Notes: a model not told the origin generated them from the letters alone. DNA of 5,439 bases from Desulfobacterales bacterium (GCA_016735415.1 JAERRP010000787.1:1-5439), one strand, 5' to 3'; counted from the stretch's first letter, positions 1-5,338 are shown. Program-made: numbers and translations.

Positions 1-98
1 GAGTAACCGTTGGCGGTCAACCAGCTGGAAGGCGCCGCCACCCCATCGGGCAGAAGACGGATTAATTGTTTTATTCCTACGCCGTTTTGTACACCCAT
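1..98 (-). CDS. AbiEi-family antitoxin / transcriptional regulator, N-terminal part (cut by window edge)
   Basis: The minus-strand frame from ATG at 98-96 is open to the left edge: 32 complete codons beginning MGVQNGVGIKQLIRLLPDGV and continuing to SSWLTANGY. The pattern of a hydrophobic helix, LPxG, a short spacer, SxWLxxxGY matches, from memory, the N-terminal winged-helix domain of AbiEi antitoxins (AbiEi_3_N type), which typically read LLxxxPxGxVxxxxWLxxxGIS. In that family the N-terminal domain binds DNA and autorepresses, and the C-terminal domain neutralises the AbiEii nucleotidyltransferase toxin; the rest of the gene and any toxin would lie off the left edge. An in-frame TAA lies two codons upstream of the ATG, so the gene cannot start earlier. 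No good Shine-Dalgarno is visible, only A-rich sequence. The start codon sits inside a dyad (88-106) that has an inverted partner at 195-213. Only about 32 residues are visible, so this is a family-level call; any winged-helix regulator is the alternative. Confidence 0.62.
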   Translation of the reverse strand, partial: MGVQNGVGIKQLIRLLPDGVAAPSSWLTANGY

Positions 99-106
99 GG
101 TTTACT
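88..106. promoter_or_regulatory. Operator-like dyad over the antitoxin start codon
   Basis: On the minus strand this reads AGTAAACCATGGGTGTACA. It is an imperfect palindrome of GTAAACC and GGTGTAC (one mismatch in seven) around a three-base centre that is the ATG of the antitoxin gene. The inverted partner at 195-213 differs at one base in 19. AbiEi antitoxins are known to autorepress by binding paired inverted repeats in their own promoters. Assigning these sites to this antitoxin is inference. Confidence 0.5.
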
Positions 107-123
107 TTTTACCATTAATTTAA

Positions 124-151
124 ATTAAAGCAAGCTTATAATCGGTTTGAA
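124..151 (-). promoter_or_regulatory. Possible promoter of the antitoxin gene
   Basis: On the minus strand TTCAAA (151-146) and TTTAAT (129-124) are separated by 16 bases; they match the -35 and -10 consensus at 4/6 and 5/6. A start point about seven bases downstream would give a short leader before the ATG at 98 and would place the promoter between the two dyads, as expected for autorepression. The surrounding DNA is so AT-rich that chance matches are likely. Confidence 0.25.
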
Positions 152-194
152 CATTGACTGATTTGCATAAACAAAGTCGGCAAAAACGACATTT

Positions 195-213
195 AGTAAA
201 CCATGGGTTTACA
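195..213. promoter_or_regulatory. Second operator-like dyad, inverted copy of 88-106
   Basis: The plus strand reads AGTAAACCATGGGTTTACA, containing a perfect palindrome of GTAAACC and GGTTTAC around ATG. It equals the reverse complement of 88-106 at 18 of 19 positions, and the two copies are separated by 88 bases. The ATG inside this copy opens a plus-strand frame (203-460) with no ribosome binding site and no recognisable product, so I read the element as a protein-binding site rather than a gene start. Confidence 0.5.
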
Positions 214-519
214 TTTGAATCTATTTTTAAACCAAGCTGCCTTTCTTGGACGGGTGCGAGGCACGTCTATGCAATACTGTCATTCTCCCATCATTCTGTA
301 TTCATTTGGTATTTTATTTCTGGGGGATCTTTTGGGGACGTTGTCTACAAAGTGTACAAACATATACCAGCGGGCGGTCCGCCCACCGCTCCTGAAAAAA
401 ATGCCCGGCGTTCGACTTGATACATATAGCTTAAAGGGATCATGTGTAAATTCTTCATAAAACGCCTTCCACAGCAAACTGCGGAAAGTTGGTCCATGCG
501 ATTATGTCAGTCTTCATCC
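214..519. other. Stretch without a supportable gene
   Basis: Both strands contain only short frames without ribosome binding sites or recognisable protein character. The one structural item is a GC-rich palindrome in otherwise AT-rich DNA: GGGCGG, T, CCGCCC at 372-384, flanked by AGCGG (369-373, overlapping the inner arm) and CCGCT (386-390). No U-rich tail follows it, so it does not look like an intrinsic terminator. I see no tRNA, rRNA or CRISPR features. Confidence 0.6.
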
Positions 520-565
520 AAAAAGTAGAGATAGGGACAGGCAAAAAGTAGAGATAGGGACAGGC
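520..565. repeat. Perfect 23-bp tandem duplication
   Basis: Two identical 23-base units abut at 520-542 and 543-565. Each starts with five A residues and contains AGTAGAGATAGGGACAGG. The core AGGGACA (556-562) recurs inverted as TGTCCCT at 650-656, next to AAAT/ATTT on the inner side of both copies. GGGACAGG-type motifs occur, as far as I recall, around REP-like and IS200-type elements in some environmental proteobacteria, but no transposase is present here. The duplication itself is certain; its origin is inference. Confidence 0.85.
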
Positions 566-657
566 AAATAATACTATTGAAAAGGCTGGCTTTGGGACGA
601 AAACACGGCTTTAATTTCACTTGAAATCGGTCCTGTTACGCGATTAATTTGTCCCTG

Positions 658-686
658 TTGTGTCACAATTTTCCATGATATATAAA
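658..686 (+). promoter_or_regulatory. Promoter-like -35/-10 pair before the 11-codon ORF
   Basis: TTGTGT (658-663) and TATAAA (681-686) are separated by exactly 17 bases. The predicted start near 693 would yield a transcript of about 110 bases ending at the terminator at 774-805. That transcript would contain the 11-codon ORF with its ribosome binding site. The -10 is good at 5/6 and the -35 moderate at 4/6. Confidence 0.4.
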
Positions 687-737
687 TGTTTAGGCTCTCC
701 CAATCGGAATTAACCCGCATCAACAAGGAATGTGAGT

Positions 738-773
738 ATGAACCGCGCGGAAATAATCAAAAAACTCAAATAA
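738..773 (+). CDS. 11-codon ORF (MNRAEIIKKLK), leader peptide or gene remnant
   Basis: ATG at 738 is preceded by AAGGAA (725-730) at seven bases, a normal Shine-Dalgarno distance. The frame gives MNRAEIIKKLK and stops with TAA at 771-773, one base before the terminator stem begins. With the upstream promoter-like pair, this forms a compact promoter, ribosome binding site, ORF and terminator unit of about 150 bases. The peptide resembles, from memory, the first helix of HicA-type mRNA interferases (such as MNSxEIIKLL), so it may be the 5' stub of a deleted toxin gene. It could equally be a short leader peptide or part of a small noncoding RNA. It is too short for a family call, and translation is unproven. 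Confidence 0.3.
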   Translation: MNRAEIIKKLK

Positions 774-805
774 AAAAAGGGCAGGTCCATCGACCTGCCC
801 TTTTT
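774..805. terminator. Bidirectional Rho-independent terminator
   Basis: GGGCAGGTC (779-787), loop CATC and GACCTGCCC (792-800) form a perfect 9-bp stem. It is flanked by seven A residues (772-778) on the left and five T residues (801-805) on the right, so a U-tract follows the hairpin on either strand. It ends the plus-strand 11-codon unit and the minus-strand cysteine-rich gene, whose stop codon lies 31 bases away. Confidence 0.92.
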
Positions 806-831
806 CTATCGATGCCGGCCGCGAAGCCAGC

Positions 832-975
832 TCAATCGGTGCTGCAGCCGCAATTGCACTGGGCGAATTTTAGGCGGCAGACCGAGCTGTGCTCCCGGCT
901 CTGCATGCAGTCATGGTAGTGCGATTTGCACTTGAGGCTGCATGCCGGGCTGTCTTTTGGGGATGTATCGGCCAT
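832..975 (-). CDS. Small cysteine-rich protein, 47 residues, unknown function
   Basis: ATG at 975-973 is preceded on the minus strand by AGAGGTG five bases away, and the frame ends in TGA at 834-832, 31 bases before a strong terminator. The product has seven cysteines in 47 residues: C12, C16, C23, C33, C40, C42 and C44. The spacing is Cx3C, x6, C, x9, C, x6, CxCxC. Residues 17-32 hold histidines 19, 21 and 29 and several charged residues. There is no signal peptide or membrane segment, so it should be cytosolic. The final CNCGC and the histidines suggest metal binding; the two Cx6C units separated by nine residues could instead brace a disulfide-linked helical hairpin. Both are inference. 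I do not recognise the family. It is monocistronic, convergent with the 11-codon unit, and separated from the transporter operon by 249 bases. Start signal, stop and terminator together make it a credible gene despite its length. Confidence 0.72.
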   Translation of the reverse strand: MADTSPKDSPACSLKCKSHYHDCMQSREHSSVCRLKFAQCNCGCSTD

Positions 976-988
976 GAGAGCACCTCTC
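976..988 (-). promoter_or_regulatory. Ribosome binding site inside a small hairpin
   Basis: The leader just before the cysteine-rich gene reads GAGAGGTGCTCTC on the minus strand: a 5-bp stem with a three-base loop that contains the Shine-Dalgarno AGAGGTG. Pairing would mask the ribosome binding site, so translation could be tuned by structure. The hairpin is short and may be incidental. Confidence 0.4.
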
Positions 989-1127
989 TGGATTTGATTT
1001 GCATTTCAACCGGAACGCCGTTTGCGCGAACCCGCCGTTCCACACCGCAATCGTAAGCACTGATCCCCCGACCGCAACCAACCATCTCTCCAGCAAAGGG
1101 TAGGTTTCGGTTCCGGGCAAGGCCGCA

Positions 1128-1180
1128 GCAACCTGACGCCCGCAGGCGTAGCCCCGCTACGTCGAGGACCGGCAGGTTGC
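1128..1180. repeat. Long palindromic element, probable interspersed repeat
   Basis: Outer arms GCAACCTG (1128-1135) and CAGGTTGC (1173-1180) pair perfectly and enclose two nested hairpins. One is ACGCC/GGCGT (1136-1140 with 1145-1149); the other is CGTAGC, CCC, GCTACG (1147-1161). The two nested stems overlap and cannot fully coexist. The element lies between the operon end and the cysteine-rich gene, typical of REP-like extragenic palindromes, and could also slow or end operon transcription. It has no U-tract, so it is not a classical intrinsic terminator. That it is repeated genome-wide is inference. Confidence 0.6.
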
Positions 1181-1200
1181 GAGAACGCCGCACGGGGCCG

Positions 1201-1218
1201 AAAGATGCCCTTTCGGGC
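1201..1218 (-). terminator. Weak terminator-like hairpin after the transporter operon
   Basis: Six bases after the permease stop codon, the minus-strand RNA can form GCCC, GAAA, GGGC (1218-1207). This is a 4-bp GC stem closed by a stable GNRA tetraloop, followed by ATCTTT. The stem is short and the U-run poor, so termination here would be partial. The larger palindrome at 1128-1180 may contribute. Confidence 0.35.
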
Positions 1219-1224
1219 GGGTCA

Positions 1225-2076
1225 CTAACGGCGGCGACTGAAATACAGGTTGACAACCGCCGCCAGCGAAGTTCCCACAATCAGCAGGAAAGAAATCGCA
1301 TTGATCACCGGGGTGCTGCCGTCGCGCACCTGGAGGTAGAGATTGATGGGCAGGGTGGTTTCCGAACCCACCAGAAACAGGGTCGTGTTGAAATTCTCGA
1401 AAGACATCAGAAAGGCCACGGCGGCCCCGCCGATAATGGCCGGCCGGAGATATTTGAGGGTAATGTGCCAGATTACTTCCAGGCGGCTGGCGCCCAGGTT
1501 CAGGGCGGCCTCCTCCAGGCTGCGGTCGAATTTGCGCAGGCGGGCGGAGACGATCAGCGTCACCAGGGTGGTGATAAAGGAAAACTGGCCCAGCACCACC
1601 AGCCAGAACCCCGGGCGGAAAAGCGGGATATCCAGTCCAAAGTGATCTTCGATATACAGCCCCAGGGTATTGGAGAAGAGCAGAAGCGAAATCCCCAGAA
1701 TGACACCCGGAATCACCAGCGGTGAGAGCATCAGAAAATAAAGCAGAGGCTTGAACGGAAATTCCTCCTGCTCGAACAGAAAAGACGCGCAGGTACCCAC
1801 CGTCGTGGCCATCAGGGTTACAAAAAAGGCCACCTGGAAGCTGACCCCGATGCTGGCCAGATTGTTATGGTCGTAAAAAATACCCACCCGCTGGGGCAAG
1901 TCACCGACAAACCACTCCAGGGTGAATCCCTTCCAGGGCAGGGCCGGAAACTGGGAATCATTGAAGGCCAGGATACAGGTCACCACCAGGGGGGCAAAGA
2001 GAAAGCCGAAATAGAGCAGGATATAGGCCCGGTAGCCGAAGCGGTAGGCCCGTCCCTGGGGCAGCGTGCGAATCAT
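1225..2076 (-). CDS. potC: Polyamine-type ABC transporter permease, PotC-like
   Basis: A 283-residue inner-membrane permease of the binding-protein-dependent transport family, about the usual PotC length. It has six predicted hydrophobic segments, roughly at residues 17-37, 76-100, 111-135, 157-178, 213-236 and 258-278. The cytoplasmic EAA loop that docks on the ATPase is at about 188-212 (EEAALNLGASR through LRP). The later segment with FENFNTTLF and TTLPINLYLQV matches the PotC pattern. ATG at 2076 overlaps the stop of the upstream permease by four bases (ATGA) and has AAGGTG (2087-2082) at a suitable distance, so it should be translated by coupling and by its own ribosome binding site. It is the last gene of the operon and ends in TAG. 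The partner permease is the PotB-like protein. The substrate is inferred from family resemblance and the operon; a PotI-like putrescine permease cannot be excluded. Confidence 0.9.
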   Translation of the reverse strand: MIRTLPQGRAYRFGYRAYILLYFGFLFAPLVVTCILAFNDSQFPALPWKGFTLEWFVGDLPQRVGIFYDHNNLASIGVSFQVAFFVTLMATTVGTCASFLFEQEEFPFKPLLYFLMLSPLVIPGVILGISLLLFSNTLGLYIEDHFGLDIPLFRPGFWLVVLGQFSFITTLVTLIVSARLRKFDRSLEEAALNLGASRLEVIWHITLKYLRPAIIGGAAVAFLMSFENFNTTLFLVGSETTLPINLYLQVRDGSTPVINAISFLLIVGTSLAAVVNLYFSRRR

Positions 2077-2942
2077 TGGATCACCTTGCTCAATTTCTGG
2101 CGGGTCAGCTTGAGCCCCGCCCAGATTATCAGCGAGGAAAGGATCAGTAAAAGAAAACCGAAGGCCGAACCCTGGTTCCAGTTGAAGCTGGCAATGAACT
2201 GGTTATAGATCTGTTCGGTGAACCAGAGGGCGTTTTTGCCCCCCATCAGATTCGGCGTCAGGTAATTGCCCAGGGTCAGCATGAATACCACGATACTGCC
2301 GGAAACGATCCCGGGCATGGCATGCGGGATGATGATCCGAAACAGGATCGTGAACATATTGCCCCCCAGATCGTAAGCGGCCTCGATCAGGCTGTCGTCA
2401 AGGCTGTCCAGCACCGAAATCAGCGGAACGGCCATGAAAAGCATGGAGGTGTAGACCAGCCCCAGTACCATGGAAATATCGTTGTAGAGCATTTCCACCG
2501 GCTGGGACCAGAGGCCCAGACCGACCATCAGGTGATTGATGACCCCGCTTTCCCTCAGAAGAATCATCCAGCCGTAAACGCGCACCAGTTCACTCACCCA
2601 GAAAGGCATCAGCAGGAGCATCATTAAAAATCCCTGGCGCCGGGGCGAGACCACCTTGGTGATGTAAAAGGCCACCGGCAGGGCCACCAGAAAGGTCAGC
2701 AGCGTCACCAGAACGGCGTACACCGCCGTGCGCACGAACGTCAGCCAGTAGATCGGCTCCTCGAAGAACTGAAGATAATTGGCCAGGCTCCAGACATCGC
2801 GGCCGTTATCGTCTTCGATCCGCAGCGACATGATCAGGAGATCCACGTGCGGCAGGATAATCAGCAGCAGCAGCCACAGCAGCACCGGCGAGATAAAAAG
2901 CAGCAGCGGCAGCGAGAAGCGGTATTTGCGGGCCAGGCTCAT
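2073..2942 (-). CDS. potB: Polyamine-type ABC transporter permease, PotB-like
   Basis: A 289-residue inner-membrane permease with six predicted hydrophobic segments at about residues 10-31, 68-94, 104-128, 156-178, 211-230 and 259-277. The EAA loop is at 187-210 (EAAYDLGGN through HAMP), the contact for the ATPase. The segments SELVRVYGW and NLMGGKNALW correspond to ELIR-Y and DLMGG-KN in E. coli PotB as I remember it. Together with the PotC-like protein it would form the heterodimeric pore. ATG at 2942 overlaps the ATPase stop by four bases (ATGA) and has no visible Shine-Dalgarno, so translation probably depends on coupling to the ATPase gene. Its own stop overlaps the next start the same way, which favours balanced subunit amounts. 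No truncation or frameshift is seen. Confidence 0.9.
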   Translation of the reverse strand: MSLARKYRFSLPLLLFISPVLLWLLLLIILPHVDLLIMSLRIEDDNGRDVWSLANYLQFFEEPIYWLTFVRTAVYAVLVTLLTFLVALPVAFYITKVVSPRRQGFLMMLLLMPFWVSELVRVYGWMILLRESGVINHLMVGLGLWSQPVEMLYNDISMVLGLVYTSMLFMAVPLISVLDSLDDSLIEAAYDLGGNMFTILFRIIIPHAMPGIVSGSIVVFMLTLGNYLTPNLMGGKNALWFTEQIYNQFIASFNWNQGSAFGFLLLILSSLIIWAGLKLTRQKLSKVIQ

Positions 2943-4024
2943 GGGTTCGGAAAACAGATCCCGGAAGGCGCCGCCCAGCCCACTTCGATCCGGTCGTCGA
3001 CACGGATATGGTCGTACTGGCGGTTCTGGGGCAGCGCGATTAACAGTTCGGTCTCAGCGTCCAGGGGACGGGCCAGCAGGCGACTGCTGGCCCCGTCGAA
3101 CAGCAGGGCTTTGACCTGCACCTCGAAGCGGTTTAGATCGGGAATGCCGCTGTCCGGTTGAATCAGCAGCGCTTCCGGCCGGATAAACAGTTCGACCGCC
3201 GTGCCGGCCGCCAGGGGCGAAGCCGCCCGGCAGGTAAATTGACGGCCGCTTTCGATTTCGATCATGACCGTCGTTGCATCACCCTGCCGCACGCAGCCGG
3301 GCCAGCCGTTGTTCTCCCCCACAAAACGCGCCACGAAAGCCGACCGGGGCTGATGGTACAGGTTCTGGGGGGTATCCACCTGTTCGAACCGCCCCTGGTT
3401 CATGACGGCCACGTAATCGGACATCACCAGGGCCTCGGACTGGTCGTGGGTGATGTATACGAAAGTGGTGCCCACATGGGCCTGAAGTTTTTTAAGCTCG
3501 ACCTTCATCTGTTCGCGCAGTTTCAGATCCAGCGCGCCCAGGGGTTCGTCCAGCAGTAAAACGGTGGGTTCCAGCACCAGACAGCGGGCAATGGCCACCC
3601 GCTGCTGCTGCCCGCCGGACAACTGGTCGATTTTTTTGTGTTCGAAACCGGGAAGGCCCACACGCTCCAGAATCCGGGCGACCTTGCCTTTGATACGGTC
3701 CCGCTTTTCCTGGCGGCGCTGGAGCCCGAAAGCGATGTTCCCGGCCACCGTCATCATGGGAAACAGCGCCAGATGCTGAAAAATCAGATTCACCGGGCGC
3801 CGGTTGGGTGAGACTTCCTGCATGTCCACACCGCGGATGGCGATCCGGCCTTCGGTCGGGGCGGTGAAACCGGCAATCATACGCAGCAGCGTGGTCTTGC
3901 CGCACCCGGAGGGCCCCAGGATCGAAAAGAAATTACCCTGCGGCACCTCGAAGGAAACATCTTCTACCGCCGTAAAATCACCGAAATGTTTCGAAACGTT
4001 TTCTACCGCCAGATCGATCTGCAT
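2939..4024 (-). CDS. potA: Polyamine-type ABC transporter ATPase, PotA-like
   Basis: A 361-residue cytoplasmic ATPase, close to the usual PotA length. All nucleotide-binding motifs are intact: Walker A GPSGCGKT (37-44), Q-loop Q83 in IFQHLALFP, signature LSGGQQQR (135-142), Walker B VLLLDEP (155-161) with catalytic E160, D-loop ALD (164-166) and switch H193 in THD. The region after about residue 235 forms the C-terminal regulatory TOBE-type domain, with the family motif FIRPE at 280-284. It should hydrolyse ATP as a dimer under the two permeases. ATG at 4024 is preceded only by a weak purine-rich site (CGAGAGAA). The gap to the binding-protein gene is 71 bases and carries a hairpin, which may lower expression relative to the binding protein. 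The stop codon overlaps the PotB-like start. The ATPase clade also includes iron and sulfate importers; the permeases and binding protein point to polyamines. Confidence 0.92.
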   Translation of the reverse strand: MQIDLAVENVSKHFGDFTAVEDVSFEVPQGNFFSILGPSGCGKTTLLRMIAGFTAPTEGRIAIRGVDMQEVSPNRRPVNLIFQHLALFPMMTVAGNIAFGLQRRQEKRDRIKGKVARILERVGLPGFEHKKIDQLSGGQQQRVAIARCLVLEPTVLLLDEPLGALDLKLREQMKVELKKLQAHVGTTFVYITHDQSEALVMSDYVAVMNQGRFEQVDTPQNLYHQPRSAFVARFVGENNGWPGCVRQGDATTVMIEIESGRQFTCRAASPLAAGTAVELFIRPEALLIQPDSGIPDLNRFEVQVKALLFDGASSRLLARPLDAETELLIALPQNRQYDHIRVDDRIEVGWAAPSGICFPNP

Positions 4025-4047
4025 GCGTTCTCTCGAGACTTAGTCCC

Positions 4048-4083
4048 CTACCGGCCGGAGGCCGATATTCATCCAGCCGGTAG
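4048..4083 (-). other. Hairpin in the binding protein-ATPase gap
   Basis: CTACCGGC (4048-4055) and GCCGGTAG (4076-4083) pair perfectly over 8 bp, with three further pairs after one mismatch. On the transcribed strand the stem is followed by GGGGACTAAG and not by a U-tract. It is therefore more likely an mRNA-stabilising or processing element than a full terminator. Such hairpins after binding-protein genes commonly let that protein be made in excess over the membrane complex; here this is inference. Confidence 0.6.
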
Positions 4084-4095
4084 AAGACGTTGTTA

Positions 4096-5163
4096 TTACT
4101 TGGAGGCTTTAACCTTGTCCAGAATCTTGCCTTCGATCTGCTCCAGCTTGGCCGGTACCGGTGGATACCATTTGATATTGTCGATATCCGCCACGGAGAA
4201 GCTGCGTTCGAAATTGGCCTTGACCGCCGGGTCGCACAACTTGATGGCGCCCTTGGAAGCCGTGCCGTATTTCTCCATGTTCGTAAAAACCGCCGCGTTT
4301 TCGGGCCGCATCATGAAGTTGATCCACTTGTAGGCCCCGGCCACATTTTTGGCCTTGGCCGGGATAGCGAAGGTGTCGATCCAGCCCAAAGCCCCGCTCT
4401 TGGGGGCAATGAAGTCGATGTCCGGGTTTTCGGCGTGCAGCTTCCATCCCCCGTTGTCCCAGGCCATGGCCAGATAGACTTCGCCGGAACGCATGCTCTG
4501 CAGGAGGGCATCGCCGTTGCTCCAGTAGGTTTTCACCATGGGTTTGCCCGCGATCAGTTTCTGCCCGACGTCTTCCATCAGGGTTTTATAGGCTGCGGCA
4601 TCGCCATAGAGGGCAAAGGGATCGTGGCCCGTGGCAAAAGCCATACCGATCAGGGTGGGGCGTTTGAGACGGTAGCTGACACGATCTTTATACCGGGCAT
4701 CGAGCAGGTCCGTATAGTCTTTGGCATCCGGGGCAAACTTGCGATTGACGATCAGGCCCGAGGTCCCGTAAATGTGGGGCACGGCATAGCTCTTGCCGTC
4801 CACCAGGGTGTTGAGCTTCACCGCCTCCAGCATGGAAGCAATGATCTGGTCGTCCTTGATCTGACTGAAGTCGACCGGCTGGTAAATCTTGTATTTGGCC
4901 TGGACCGAAGATATGCGATCCTGACTGGGCTGGGCCAGATCGAAACCCGCCCCGCGGGTAGCCCGCAGCTTGGCAATCATTTCCTCGTTGTTGGAGTAGG
5001 TCGGCTTCACCGTGATGCCGGTTTCCTGCTGAAACTTGGCGATCAGCTCATTGGGGGCATACCCCTTCCAGGTCAGAAGTTCCAGTGTTTCGGCACAGAC
5101 AGGGGCCGCAGCGAGGGCCAGGAAGGCACCCATTACCATAAGACATACCAGTGTACGTTTCAT
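4096..5163 (-). CDS. potD: Polyamine-type periplasmic substrate-binding protein, PotD-like
   Basis: A 355-residue extracytoplasmic binding protein. A signal peptide is clear: KR at 2-3, a hydrophobic core, then VCA with likely cleavage after A24. C23 is in the cleavage motif, not a convincing lipobox. The mature N-terminus LELLTWKGYAPNELIAKF resembles PotD (YNWTEYVPPGLLEQF). W32, Y35, W235 (MAWDN) and W261/D263 (GWIDTFAIP) sit where PotD has its ligand-contacting aromatic residues and the amine-binding Asp. The PotD segment with the acidic pair D168/E171 seems to be replaced by RVSYRLKRPT (161-170), which is basic, so the ligand may differ from spermidine. ATG at 5163 has a strong Shine-Dalgarno, AAGGAGG, seven bases upstream. 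It is the first gene of the operon. The family (bacterial solute-binding, polyamine subgroup) is certain; the specific substrate is not. Confidence 0.9.
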   Translation of the reverse strand: MKRTLVCLMVMGAFLALAAAPVCAETLELLTWKGYAPNELIAKFQQETGITVKPTYSNNEEMIAKLRATRGAGFDLAQPSQDRISSVQAKYKIYQPVDFSQIKDDQIIASMLEAVKLNTLVDGKSYAVPHIYGTSGLIVNRKFAPDAKDYTDLLDARYKDRVSYRLKRPTLIGMAFATGHDPFALYGDAAAYKTLMEDVGQKLIAGKPMVKTYWSNGDALLQSMRSGEVYLAMAWDNGGWKLHAENPDIDFIAPKSGALGWIDTFAIPAKAKNVAGAYKWINFMMRPENAAVFTNMEKYGTASKGAIKLCDPAVKANFERSFSVADIDNIKWYPPVPAKLEQIEGKILDKVKASK

Positions 5164-5170
5164 TGTCTTT

Positions 5171-5177
5171 CCTCCTT
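5171..5177 (-). promoter_or_regulatory. Strong Shine-Dalgarno of the operon
   Basis: AAGGAGG lies seven bases before the ATG of the binding-protein gene and is by far the best ribosome binding site in the window. This fits high synthesis of the periplasmic component. It also fixes the start at 5163 rather than at any later codon. Confidence 0.85.
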
Positions 5178-5303
5178 GGTGAACGGTTGGTCATGAACTG
5201 CATTTCAAAATTCCGGCGCGCGAAAACCCGATCGCAAACGCCGATATAAAACGATATTGTTAGGGCCCTGTGAGCATTCACCGCAGCCATAGTGCCCTGT
5301 CAT
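5178..5303 (-). promoter_or_regulatory. Operon leader region with paired CGATAT repeats
   Basis: This stretch must carry or adjoin the operon promoter, but I find no convincing -35/-10 pair. The only TATA-like candidate is TATATC within the AT-rich patch near 5244-5260. CGATAT occurs at 5242-5247 and 5252-5257 (plus strand), ten bases apart and in the same orientation, so both copies face the same side of the helix; they could be half-sites for a regulator. A TGGC...TGC pair on the minus strand has the wrong spacing for sigma-54. Confidence 0.3.
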
Positions 5304-5338
5304 ACGCCAACTGACGCATTTCACGCGTCCTTTGGCGT
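5304..5338. repeat. Large imperfect hairpin upstream of the operon
   Basis: ACGCCAA (5304-5310) pairs with TTGGCGT (5332-5338), and GACGC (5313-5317) with GCGTC (5325-5329). These are separated by a symmetric CT/CT internal loop and closed by a seven-base loop. The left part, TACGCCAACTGACGCAT (5303-5319), returns at 5423-5439 as TACGCCATTTGTCACAT, 13 of 17 identical and exactly 120 bases away. No U-tract is present. It may be a REP-like element or a regulatory structure. Confidence 0.6.

Noticed and set aside
203..460. 85-codon plus-strand frame starting at the ATG in the second dyad
   Set aside because: It has no ribosome binding site, a composition unlike a folded protein and no recognisable motif; its ATG is explained by the palindrome itself.
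280..477. 65-codon minus-strand frame with a TTG start
   Set aside because: Non-ATG start, no Shine-Dalgarno, no recognisable domain, and it spans a GC palindrome in gene-poor DNA.
520..565. CRISPR array
   Set aside because: The two repeat units abut with no spacer, and no third copy or cas gene is present.
870..1280. 136-codon minus-strand frame spanning the operon end, the palindrome and the cysteine-rich gene
   Set aside because: It begins inside the PotC-like gene in another frame, crosses a palindromic repeat and overlaps the better supported small gene; it is arginine-rich, as expected of a GC-rich shadow frame.
4090..5196. 368-codon plus-strand frame opposite the binding-protein gene
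   Set aside because: It is the antisense shadow of a clear PotD-like gene, which has a signal peptide, a strong ribosome binding site and family motifs; the plus-strand product resembles nothing.
5258..5300. Possible sigma-54 promoter (TGGC...TGC on the minus strand)
   Set aside because: The distance between the GG and GC elements is one base too long, and the rest of the consensus is missing.
5206..5327. Minus-strand frame from a GTG, about 39 residues with three cysteines
   Set aside because: Its ribosome binding site is too close to the GTG, the start lies inside the hairpin, and it covers the leader where the operon promoter should be; there is no family resemblance.
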